Of a DNA stretch of 20,816 bases, positions 1 through 6,259 are shown one piece after another. The number at the start of each line of letters is the position of its first letter. Positions within the stretch are counted from its first letter, which is position 1. Under the pieces are notes generated by a model. The model was not told the origin of the DNA. It searched no databases and saw only the letters and a list, made by a program, of their open reading frames with translations. The stretch comes from CAYMKL01 sp964390805 (GTDB lineage: Bacteria > Chloroflexota > Anaerolineae > VGOG01): NCBI GenBank assembly GCA_964390805.1, contig CAYMKL010000124.1, positions 1 to 20,816 of the forward strand, written 5' to 3'. The position numbers were made by a program, and so were the translations under genes.

Positions 1-230
1 TAGATGGCACTATCAATCCCTTCCAGGTGTACCTGACCTGCTACCAGGTCCTGCGTGGCAACGGAGATCGCCGCGCCGGGGAGGTTCTGACCACTGCCCA
101 TGAGCTGCTGCAAGAGCGGGCGGCGAAGATTACGGATGAGGGGATACGGCGCTCGTTCTTGAAGAACGTGGCCGCTCAACGGGAGATTGTGAGCGAGTTT
201 TCGAGGGCGACCAGTGCTGGGGTCCGGTAA
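1..230 (+). CDS. C-terminal end of a TPR-type signalling ATPase/adenylate-cyclase-like regulator (partial)
   Basis: The frame is open from the left edge (first full codon at 3) to the TAA at 228-230, giving about 75 residues, so the start lies outside the window. The translation runs INPFQVYLTCYQVLRGNGD, then a helical stretch with LLQERAAKI and ends near REIVSEF. This matches my recollection of the C-terminal TPR helices of large multidomain Chloroflexota regulators (adenylate/guanylate cyclase or LuxR-type proteins with an AAA ATPase and tetratricopeptides), where 'LTCYxVLxAxxDPRAxExL' and 'LLQERAAKI' recur. The GTG at 27 is inside the frame and is not the start. Only the tail is visible, so enzymatic domain and ligand cannot be stated. 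Confidence is high that it is coding and moderate for the family. Confidence 0.6.
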   Translation, partial: DGTINPFQVYLTCYQVLRGNGDRRAGEVLTTAHELLQERAAKITDEGIRRSFLKNVAAQREIVSEFSRATSAGVR

Positions 231-300
231 AGATTGCACTTCCTTCAGAAAAGGAGTATAATCCTATTAGCGTGGATATGGAGAGAGAAATCTCGGAAAC

Positions 301-408
301 GATGCCACTCACATTGCTCTAATGACCAAGAGCGGGATTCAAGCCATGGCTTCTTTTGACAGTGACCTAGAGCGAGTGGATTTCATAGAGTTGTACGAGC
401 AAGCGTGA
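301..408 (+). pseudogene. Remnant of a PIN-domain (VapC-like) toxin, C-terminal part only
   Basis: In frame with the TGA at 406-408 the DNA encodes DATHIALMTKSGIQAMASFD followed by SDLERVDFIELYEQA. This resembles the last third of PIN-domain ribonucleases: the 'DAxHIALM' helix, then the 'SFDxDFxRV' strand that carries the late acidic residues of the active site. Upstream the same frame reaches a stop at 268-270, and no N-terminal PIN motif (the early Asp) is present, so only about 35 residues remain. It lies between a TPR-regulator gene and miaB, and probably records the loss of a toxin-antitoxin pair. The rest of the 231-482 gap shows no further convincing gene. The identification rests on motif memory. 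Confidence 0.5.
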
Positions 409-482
409 TTTGGAGACAGTTTGCTCACGATTGTGCACCCTGCTTTGCGTTCGCGGCGTGTAAGTCTGTATGAAAGCTGTTG

Positions 483-1745
483 ATGAAACACTATCATATC
501 TGGACCATCGGCTGTCAAATGAACGCCGCCGACTCGCGGCGAGCGGCAGAGAGCCTGGAACGCCTGGGTTACCGCTGGACGAAGCGAGCCGATGCCGCAG
601 ACCTCGTCGTCCTAAACACCTGCGTAGTGCGCCAGAGCGCTGAGGACAAGGTGCTGGGTCGCCTCAGCTCCCTCAAGCCCCTCAAGAAAAAGCACCCCGA
701 AGCCCTCATCGCCGTAATGGGCTGCTTCGTAGACGACGTCCCCACTCTAAAACAGAACTTCCCCTACGTGGACGCCTTCCTCAAACCCTCGGACGTCGAG
801 GGGCTCCTGAAGTTCGTCCAGACCCGCCACCCCACTCCACGCCTCACGTTTCACGTTTCACGTTTCACGTCTCCAGTATCCTGCCACGTTCCGGTCATCG
901 AGGGCTGCGACCACTTTTGCACCTACTGCATCGTCAGGCTACGGCGGGGGCGGGAGCGAAGCCGACCTGTGGATGAAATCGTGGAAGAGGCAGATTGTCT
1001 GGTGAAACGCGGGGCGCGAGAGGTGACCTTGCTGGGTCAAAACGTGGACGCCTACGGCCACGACTTGTCGGGCCAGCCCGATTTGGCCGACCTCCTGACC
1101 GCTGTTCACGGAATCGAAGACCTGTGGCGCATCCGCTTCCTGACCTCTCATCCTGCCGATATGAAAGAACGATTCATTGAGGCCGTGGCCAGCCTGCCCA
1201 AAGTCTGCGAGCACATCGAGATCCCCGTCCAATCGGGCGACGATGCCGTCCTCAAACGCATGGTCCGAGGCTACACCGTAGACGAGTATCGTCGGCTGGT
1301 GGCGAGAATTCGCGAGCGCATCCCAGGAGTGAGCCTGGCGACGGACGTGATCGTTGGCTTCCCCGGCGAGACCGAGGAGCAATTCATGAGCACCTACCGG
1401 CTTCTGGAGGAGACCCGTTTCGACGCGGTGCACGTTGCTATCTACTCACCCCGCCCCGGCACCGCCGCTAGCCGCCTCCCCGACGACGTTCCTCAAGAGG
1501 AGAAAGAACGCCGTCGCAAGATGATCGAGGACCTGCAGGAGGGCATCGCGGGTGAGATTAACCAGCGGCTCTTGGGAGAAACTGTCGAGGTATTAGTGGA
1601 AGAGAAGCACAAGGGCAAGTGGAAGGGCCGCACCCGCACTCACAAGCTGGTCTTCTTCAGAGACGATGGGGATTGGCGAGGAGAGTTGGCTCAAGTGAAG
1701 ATCACCTGGGCGGGGCCATGGTCTATGCAGGGGGAGTCAGTCTGA
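483..1745 (+). CDS. miaB: tRNA-2-methylthio-N6-dimethylallyladenosine synthase (MiaB family)
   Basis: This radical-SAM methylthiotransferase adds the 2-methylthio group to i6A37 in tRNAs reading UNN codons, using SAM and two [4Fe-4S] clusters. The 420 residues show the N-terminal UPF0004 domain with its cluster cysteines (GCQMN, Cys11; NTCVVR, Cys47; GCF, Cys81). The radical-SAM triad CDHFCTYC follows (Cys142/146/149), then GQNVDAYG, and a C-terminal TRAM domain ending WAGPWSMQGE, which supports tRNA binding. I chose the ATG at 483; a TTG directly before it is also possible and the Shine-Dalgarno is weak. Length is slightly short for the family, yet all domains are present. Residues about 120-135, just before VPVIEGC, are an extra loop encoded by a 7-bp tandem repeat. 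The MiaB-like subgroups (MtaB, RimO) fit less well because of the ending and the GQNVDAYG motif. Confidence 0.93.
   Translation: MKHYHIWTIGCQMNAADSRRAAESLERLGYRWTKRADAADLVVLNTCVVRQSAEDKVLGRLSSLKPLKKKHPEALIAVMGCFVDDVPTLKQNFPYVDAFLKPSDVEGLLKFVQTRHPTPRLTFHVSRFTSPVSCHVPVIEGCDHFCTYCIVRLRRGRERSRPVDEIVEEADCLVKRGAREVTLLGQNVDAYGHDLSGQPDLADLLTAVHGIEDLWRIRFLTSHPADMKERFIEAVASLPKVCEHIEIPVQSGDDAVLKRMVRGYTVDEYRRLVARIRERIPGVSLATDVIVGFPGETEEQFMSTYRLLEETRFDAVHVAIYSPRPGTAASRLPDDVPQEEKERRRKMIEDLQEGIAGEINQRLLGETVEVLVEEKHKGKWKGRTRTHKLVFFRDDGDWRGELAQVKITWAGPWSMQGESV
844..871 (+). repeat. Four tandem 7-mers (TCACGTT) inside miaB
   Basis: The heptamer TCACGTT occurs at 844-850, 851-857 and 858-864, with a fourth unit TCACGTC at 865-871. 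Because seven is not a multiple of three, the array is read as a non-repetitive peptide (about LTFHVSRFT). It falls between the UPF0004 domain and the radical-SAM domain, a linker that tolerates insertion, and leaves the frame intact. No inverted partner array was seen nearby. Confidence 0.85.
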
Positions 1746-1752
1746 GATAAGC

Positions 1753-1786
1753 AGACCCTTGGGGTTTTGGAAAACCCCAAGGGTCT
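1753..1786. terminator. Perfect 34-bp palindrome between convergent miaB and xseB
   Basis: The arms AGACCCTTGGGGTTTT (1753-1768) and AAAACCCCAAGGGTCT (1771-1786) are perfectly complementary, with two bases between them. The hairpin starts eight bases after the miaB stop, and its last base is the first base of the xseB stop triplet on the other strand, so it can act as a bidirectional terminator. There is no U-tract beyond the stem, but U4/A4 at the tip is part of the stem. It could equally be a mobile palindromic repeat like the others in this window. Confidence 0.75.
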
Positions 1787-2028
1787 CACGACGCGTCTTC
1801 TTCCTCGAAAGGCATTGTCTCGTAGCCCCCCTTGTCCGAGGGCACCAACTGGCTCACTTTCAATTCGGCTTCGTCCAGCTTTTGGCCGCAGTGCTCGGCC
1901 AGCTTCATCCCCCGCTCGAAGAGGGCGATGGACTCATCCAGAGTTAGCCCTCCCCCTTCCAACTGGTGCACTGTGTCCTCTAATGCTTTGAATGCTTCTT
2001 CGAAAGACAATTCCCCTGCTTCGTTCAT
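1786..2028 (-). CDS. xseB: Exodeoxyribonuclease VII small subunit
   Basis: XseB forms coiled-coil hairpins that dock on XseA in the exonuclease VII complex, which degrades single-stranded DNA from both ends into oligonucleotides. The 80 residues contain the family signature: LSFEEAFKALEDTVHQLE, then GGLTLDESIALFERGMKLAEHC and a second helix CGQKLDEAELKV. Length is typical. I start at the ATG whose triplet is 2026-2028, because it overlaps the xseA TGA (ATGA) and is preceded by AGGAG inside the xseA tail. The longer reading beginning MGSAMPGEPE is less likely. It is co-transcribed and translationally coupled with xseA. The acidic C-terminal tail (FEEEDAS) is usual. Confidence 0.93.
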   Translation of the reverse strand: MNEAGELSFEEAFKALEDTVHQLEGGGLTLDESIALFERGMKLAEHCGQKLDEAELKVSQLVPSDKGGYETMPFEEEDAS

Positions 2029-3275
2029 TTCTGGTTCTCCTGGCATTGCACTGCCCAAGCGACCAGACCCTCGAATTTCCCGTCGCTTACCTGGGTCTCG
2101 ATTCGACCCCCAGTAGCCACTTGTGCAACGCTCTTCACGATTTCCCCCGTTCTCAGTTGACGAGTTATGGAATAGCCCCTTTCCAGGGTGGCGAAAGGGC
2201 TGAGGCTCTGCAGGCGCAGGAGGTGGCCGCGCAGCCGCTCCCGCCGGAGGGCCAACTGGTGAGCCATGGTGGCGCTGGCCGAGCGGGTAAGCTCATCTAT
2301 ACGTTGGCGATGGGTGGCGATTTTGGCTTGAGGTGATAGTCGGCTGAGGACGCGCTCTTGGGACTCAACAGCACCGCGCCGTTCCGCTATTTGCCGCCCC
2401 ATGAGCGTGACCAGGCGGTTTCGGCAGAGGTACAGCGTTCCCCGCAGCTCTCCTTGATCGGGCACGGCGATCTCTGCCGCAGCCGAGGGGGTGGGAGCCC
2501 GCACATCGGCCACGAAGTCGGCGATGGTGAAGTCGGTCTCGTGGCCCACGCCGGAGATCACAGGCAGGCGCGATGAGTAGATGGCCCGCGCCACCCGCTC
2601 ATCGTTGAAGGCCCACAACTCCTCCAGCGATCCGCCGCCCCGCGCGACGATGATGGCCTCGGCATCTGTCTGCTCGTTGAGGGCCTCGATGGCGGCCACG
2701 ATCTGCAGCGGCGCTTTGTCTCCTTGTACCAGGGTAGGGGAGAGGATCACCTTAACCAGGGGGTAGCGGCGCCCCAGGACGTGTAAGATGTCTCTGAAGG
2801 CGGCGCCGGTCGGCGAGGTGACCACGCCCAGGCAGCGGGGGAAGGGGGGCAAGGGACGTTTGCGCTCAGGGGCGAAGAGGCCCTCGGCCTCCAGACGTTT
2901 CTTGAGGGCCTCAAACTGGAGGTGCAAGGCCCCCAGGCCGGCCGGCTGGAGTGCGTCTACATAGAGCTGATAAGTGCCTTGGACCTCGTAGACAGAGATG
3001 CGACCATGGGCAAAAATGGCCTCTCCATTGGAGGGGAGATAGCCTTGCCGTGCAGCCAACGAGTGCCACATCACGCAGCGGATGCTGGCCGCCGTGACGC
3101 CACGTGATGAAACGGCCTGATCTTTCAGGGTGAAATAGGCGTGCCCCGCCGCCGATCGTGCGAAATTAGAGACCTCGCCCTCTATCCAGAGGTCCTGGAG
3201 CACGAAGTCTACCTCGAAGAGCCCCTTGATGTAGCTGGTGATCTGACTGACGGTGAAGTAGTGAGTGGCAGACAT
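2025..3275 (-). CDS. xseA: Exodeoxyribonuclease VII large subunit
   Basis: This is the catalytic subunit of exonuclease VII, a metal-independent nuclease that trims single-stranded DNA in repair and recombination. The 416 residues begin with the OB-fold domain (YFTVSQITSYIKGLFE, then LWIEGEVSNF and GHAYFTLKD). The conserved catalytic region follows: GVVTSPTGAAFRDILHVLGRR, then IIVARGGGSLEELWAFNDE and VISGVGHETDFTIADFVAD, then RAPTPSAAAE. A long helical region and the end LERGYSITR close the protein. I start at MSATHYF (ATG triplet 3273-3275), where homologous proteins usually begin and where an AGGG lies a few bases upstream. The open frame extends 34 codons further upstream without family-like sequence. 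It overlaps xseB by four bases and lies about 108 bases after the bactofilin-like gene on the same strand. Confidence 0.93.
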   Translation of the reverse strand: MSATHYFTVSQITSYIKGLFEVDFVLQDLWIEGEVSNFARSAAGHAYFTLKDQAVSSRGVTAASIRCVMWHSLAARQGYLPSNGEAIFAHGRISVYEVQGTYQLYVDALQPAGLGALHLQFEALKKRLEAEGLFAPERKRPLPPFPRCLGVVTSPTGAAFRDILHVLGRRYPLVKVILSPTLVQGDKAPLQIVAAIEALNEQTDAEAIIVARGGGSLEELWAFNDERVARAIYSSRLPVISGVGHETDFTIADFVADVRAPTPSAAAEIAVPDQGELRGTLYLCRNRLVTLMGRQIAERRGAVESQERVLSRLSPQAKIATHRQRIDELTRSASATMAHQLALRRERLRGHLLRLQSLSPFATLERGYSITRQLRTGEIVKSVAQVATGGRIETQVSDGKFEGLVAWAVQCQENQK

Positions 3276-3383
3276 GGCAACCCTGTCATAATATCTCGCC
3301 TGATCCATCACGCGTTGGTGCGCGGGGCGGTTATGGCTCTTCCCCTCCCAGAATGCCTTCGGCCGGGGGCAATGCACCTCTAC

Positions 3384-4754
3384 TCAGCGGAAATGGGTCT
3401 CGACGGTGTAAGCGGGAGCGGCCCGGCGACGACGGAGAGCCTCCCAGACCATCAGCCAGAGGGCTCCCAGGCCCAGGAGGGTGACAATCAGGCCAATGAA
3501 CCAACCCAGGATGGGAATGGCCCTGACGAGGGCGAAGATCACTGTTCCCAGCACCAGCGGCCAGACCCGGCCTGTCCCGCCTCGCTCCCGGATGCGTTCG
3601 AGGATCATACGCCCCACCAGGAAGCCGAACACGATTTTGCTGATGTAGCCTGCCGCGATCAGGAACCCCACTATGATCGCCACGTTGGTGAGAACGCCCA
3701 GGCCCGTGATCGAGACTACTAGCCCACCAAAGCCCAGCACACCGAAGATGATGTCCAGGACGATCATCAAGAAGCCTACCACAGGGACCGCGATACAGAC
3801 GAAGATGATCACGAGGATACCCCAGCCCAGACTGCTCCAGGGCTTGGTCTGCAGAGTGGTCGCTGCCTCCCGCACCGAACTCGGGAAGACCCAGACGAGG
3901 AGCAAGCCAACCAACAGCAGGGCCATCAGCCGACGCAATTGGCCCAGGAACCAGCTCAAAGCAACCTGCTGTGGAGTTAGCACTTCCACCCTCATTTCCT
4001 CCACTTCCACCGGTGATGGCACCGGTGTTTGGTAGGCGACGCCACCCACAATCTCGGCTCCGGCGTCTATCTCACCCCTGCTGCCGCTGGTGTAAGCCAG
4101 CTTCCCTCCGATTTCTGCGCCCTCAGTTACCCTGAAGCCAGGTGGCATCATCGGCGCGGGCATCCACGTCTGGAAGAAGGACTGCGAAGCCTCGAAATCG
4201 GGATCGGGTTCACCGACGTCTACGTCCACGCTGCCCCCGATGCTCCCGGCAATCTCCAGCGAAGCCATCGCCCCGCCGAAGTCTTCCTCCACCTCTCCGG
4301 CCACCTCGGCCTGATAACCCCACCAGAAGAGCGCGCCGCCAGTAGTGCTGCCGTCCATGGCGTCGAAGCTGTAGCCAGCAGCGAAGACATCGTCAGCGAT
4401 TTGAGCGTTTGGCCCCAGAGTGAGAACTCCGCCAGCGATGCGCACATCGTCCTGAAGATCGCCATTGATGGTGATATATCCGGCGCTACCCCAGAAATCG
4501 CCTTCCACCGTCCCGTTGATGATGATCTCGCCGCCGCCGGCGATGAGGTCGCCTTTGATCGTCCCCTCAATAGTGATCGTATCAGCCCCTACGTAGAGGT
4601 CATCCTCGATCACTTCGCCCGGGCCGATGACCACCTCTCCCCCGCCCTTGAATTCAACAGCCCCGGCAGTGGGCGTCAGCCAGAAAATGCTCAAGAGCAC
4701 GATTGCCAAAATCGCCAGTCCTTTCCTGGCTCGAGAATCAAACTTTGCTTTCAT
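3384..4754 (-). CDS. Exported bactofilin-like beta-repeat protein with C-terminal membrane domain
   Basis: The 456 residues begin with a signal peptide or anchor (1-32, hydrophobic core LAILAIVLLSIFWL, ending near AGA). Residues 38-180 and about 208-240 are made of short strands such as DTITIEGTIKGDLIAGG, EIIINGTVEGDFWGSAG and YITINGDLQDDVRIAGG. This is the 'GxIxGDVxAxG' periodicity of bactofilin/polymer-forming beta-helices. A Pro/Met-rich stretch (195-207) and hydrophobic helices at about 277-292, 308-356, 357-385 and 397-440 follow, ending with a basic tail (RRRRAA). Classical bactofilins are cytosolic; here the helix would lie outside the membrane or be anchored to it. The start has a strong site, AAGGAGGAATT, before the ATG. 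It sits 83 bases after the LysE-type gene. I infer an envelope structural or scaffold role; function is unknown. Confidence 0.75.
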   Translation of the reverse strand: MKAKFDSRARKGLAILAIVLLSIFWLTPTAGAVEFKGGGEVVIGPGEVIEDDLYVGADTITIEGTIKGDLIAGGGEIIINGTVEGDFWGSAGYITINGDLQDDVRIAGGVLTLGPNAQIADDVFAAGYSFDAMDGSTTGGALFWWGYQAEVAGEVEEDFGGAMASLEIAGSIGGSVDVDVGEPDPDFEASQSFFQTWMPAPMMPPGFRVTEGAEIGGKLAYTSGSRGEIDAGAEIVGGVAYQTPVPSPVEVEEMRVEVLTPQQVALSWFLGQLRRLMALLLVGLLLVWVFPSSVREAATTLQTKPWSSLGWGILVIIFVCIAVPVVGFLMIVLDIIFGVLGFGGLVVSITGLGVLTNVAIIVGFLIAAGYISKIVFGFLVGRMILERIRERGGTGRVWPLVLGTVIFALVRAIPILGWFIGLIVTLLGLGALWLMVWEALRRRRAAPAYTVETHFR

Positions 4755-4837
4755 TGGAATTCCTCCTTGTGACTAAGCGAACTTGTGGACCCCATCGTTT
4801 CTGGTAAGCAATCTGCCTTTCGCATCACCTCCTCTCT

Positions 4838-5512
4838 TCAATCTGATGGGGAGCGAGCTACGGCTTTTGCTCGCAGAAAACCGATGCCCGAGCAGATGAA
4901 GTAGACACTCAGAGCGATCAGGAAGAATCCACACACCGCCAGGATCAGCCTGTAGACGGATTGGCTCAGCAGGGCTTTGCCTCTGGCGATCAACAGGGCC
5001 ACCAGGCTATACCAGCTCAGATCGGATAGAATGTGGCCGAAGTAAAAGGAGCCCAAGCCCAAAGGTCCTCGTCCCAGAGAGAGGGCCACGTAACTGGCAC
5101 CCACCGTGGCCCACCAGAGCACCCAATAGGGATTGGAGATGCTGACCACGATGCCCGTGATGATAGGGCCTAATTGCAGCCCGGCCTCCGGGCCCATTGT
5201 CTGCTCCAGGGAGACCGTGCCCCACCACGCGCTCCTGACGATGTCGAAGCCCATCCAGAGGAGAAAAGCTCCCCCCAGAAGCCCAATGAGCCCGGCCACC
5301 AGATTCTGCTTCAACAAGCGGCTCAATCCAGCGGCCAGGGCTGCAACGATGAGAGCCTCTGCCACGGCATGGCCCAGCACCAGCGCGGGCCCTTCCCAGA
5401 AGCCCTGCCGAGCACTCCCGCTGATGACCACCGTTAGGAGAGGCCCCGGCATCAGCGCCCCAGAGAAGCCAACAATTAGTGAAGTGGTGAATAAGGCGAT
5501 CAGTTTCTTCAT
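4838..5512 (-). CDS. LysE/RhtB-family amino-acid or metabolite exporter
   Basis: The 224 residues fit the LysE translocator family, inner-membrane exporters with about six helices. The N-terminal signature GFSGALMPGPLLTVVIS contains the family's conserved 'PGP'. GHAVAEALIVA comes next, then WMGFDIVRSA, the hallmark SNPYWVLWW, and a C-terminal helix LILAVCGFFLIALSVYFICSGI. Length is normal for the family. The start ATG (triplet 5510-5512) gives MKKLIALFTTSL, directly the first helix. The mRNA leader from the predicted promoter would be only about ten bases, with no strong Shine-Dalgarno, so initiation may be nearly leaderless. It is the first gene of the minus-strand block. The substrate cannot be told from sequence. 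Confidence 0.88.
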   Translation of the reverse strand: MKKLIALFTTSLIVGFSGALMPGPLLTVVISGSARQGFWEGPALVLGHAVAEALIVAALAAGLSRLLKQNLVAGLIGLLGGAFLLWMGFDIVRSAWWGTVSLEQTMGPEAGLQLGPIITGIVVSISNPYWVLWWATVGASYVALSLGRGPLGLGSFYFGHILSDLSWYSLVALLIARGKALLSQSVYRLILAVCGFFLIALSVYFICSGIGFLRAKAVARSPSD

Positions 5513-5529
5513 GGTTAACCGTGGCCTCT

Positions 5530-5557
5530 ATTATACTTGACCTCTTCAAAAAGGCAA
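5530..5557 (-). promoter_or_regulatory. Sigma-70-type promoter for the LysE-bactofilin block
   Basis: Read on the minus strand: a -35 box TTGCCT (5552-5557), a 16-bp spacer, and a perfect -10 box TATAAT (5530-5535). Transcription would begin about 5523, eleven bases before the LysE-type start codon. The spacing and the exact -10 make it a credible housekeeping promoter. Confidence 0.75.
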
Positions 5558-5607
5558 GCCTTTCTTCTCAGAAGCTTGTCTCCCTCGCGGGTGGAGATTG
5601 GGGCGGT

Positions 5608-5636
5608 TTGACTTTTATCTCCCTTTATGCTATCAT
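5608..5636 (+). promoter_or_regulatory. Sigma-70-type promoter of a short transcription unit
   Basis: TTGACT (5608-5613), a 17-bp spacer and TATCAT (5631-5636) form a near-consensus promoter. Initiation is expected near 5643. It is divergent from the LysE promoter and sits about 240 bp before a clear intrinsic terminator, so it defines a short transcript. Confidence 0.72.
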
Positions 5637-5663
5637 ATCCTCAGTTCTGAAAGAGGGTTGGAG

Positions 5664-5831
5664 ATGATGGGCAAGCTGCAATATGAGGCCATCAAAGTCA
5701 ATTTCCTTGCGAGGCAGGGGTCCTTCAGCGTATCTACTCGCGGGCGTGAGGGTTATTTTAGTTATTACGCCTTTACCAAGGCATCATATAAGTTGCCCCA
5801 CGCCCGGAGGATACCACACCTTAAGTCATAG
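5664..5831 (+). CDS. Possible 55-aa basic small protein, or non-coding RNA, in a short transcription unit
   Basis: An ATG at 5664 follows AGAGGG (5652-5657) at a suitable distance and opens 55 codons, beginning MMGKLQYEAIKVNFLARQGS and ending PHLKS before the TAG at 5829. The product would be basic (many Lys/Arg) and aromatic-rich; I recognise no family. The same stretch contains an 8-bp perfect stem, CGGGCGTG (5741-5748) with CACGCCCG (5799-5806), enclosing a smaller CCTT/AAGG hairpin, so a structured small RNA of about 240 nt is an equal alternative. I looked for 6S, SRP, tmRNA and RNase P RNA landmarks and did not find them. Confidence 0.35.
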   Translation: MMGKLQYEAIKVNFLARQGSFSVSTRGREGYFSYYAFTKASYKLPHARRIPHLKS

Positions 5832-5848
5832 CAATTCATCAGTTTTTC

Positions 5849-5882
5849 AAAAGCGTGGAGCAAGCCGAGGCCACGCTTTTTT
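5849..5882 (+). terminator. Rho-independent terminator
   Basis: AAAAGCGTGG (5849-5858) pairs with CCACGCTTTT (5871-5880) around a 12-base loop, and the T-run continues to 5882. It closes the short transcript started by the 5608 promoter and separates it from the transporter operon downstream. Confidence 0.85.
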
Positions 5883-6259
5883 GATTATCTGGAGGTAAAC
5901 GCGAAAGGAACGAATAAAGGGCGCGGTTGGAGCACGAATTGTTAAAATACCCGGATGCCCCAAGTGGCTTTTCACTGGCGAGAACGCACTGTGGGACCTT
6001 CCGAAAAAGTCGCCGGCGGAAAGGAGGTGGTATCCATTGACATATATGAAACCAGAAAAAGGGCCTTTGGGAGGGCAAGTTGGTAGGGGAAAGCGGAGGT
6101 CATTTTCCTAATAGGGAATTCTGGTTTCACCGCATATCATTGGGGATTTAAGAAATCGGTGCCTCCCAACTGGAGGTACTCCAAGGTGGGCAAAGCTCCA
6201 TGGAGTCGGAGAGCCCCTGGGGATTTGCTTACACAAACCAAGCAAGAAGGAGGAGAAAA
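5883..6259 (+). promoter_or_regulatory. Long gene-free leader upstream of the transporter operon
   Basis: These 377 bases hold no convincing gene. GAAACCAGAA (6048-6057) and TTCTGGTTTC (6119-6128) form a perfect 10-bp inverted repeat 61 bases apart. Between 6163 and 6200 two short competing hairpins are possible (CTCC/GGAG and TGGAG/CTCCA), which could form an attenuator. A TTGACA occurs near 6037 without a matching -10 box, so I cannot place the operon promoter. I looked for a T-box (UGGUACC-type motif) and found only a weak partial match, so I do not assign a riboswitch class. Confidence 0.35.

Noticed and set aside
224..318. Possible antitoxin peptide (KIALPSEKEYNPISVDMERE) ahead of the PIN remnant
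   Set aside because: Short, no clear start or family motif, and overlaps the end of the upstream gene; not enough to call.
844..871. CRISPR array
   Set aside because: Units are contiguous 7-mers without spacers; likewise the arrays at 15674 and 17116. No cas genes occur.
4029..4772. 247-codon plus-strand frame opposite the bactofilin-like gene
   Set aside because: Antisense shadow of a gene with clear signal peptide, repeats and ribosome-binding site; no domain in the shadow.
5642..5882. 6S RNA, SRP RNA or tmRNA
   Set aside because: Length fits 6S, but I found no central-bubble pattern, no SRP tetraloop region and no tRNA-like end.
6020..6045. T-box-like motif (GGAGGTGGTATCC) in the leader
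   Set aside because: Differs from the conserved antiterminator sequence, and no stem I or following terminator could be recognised.
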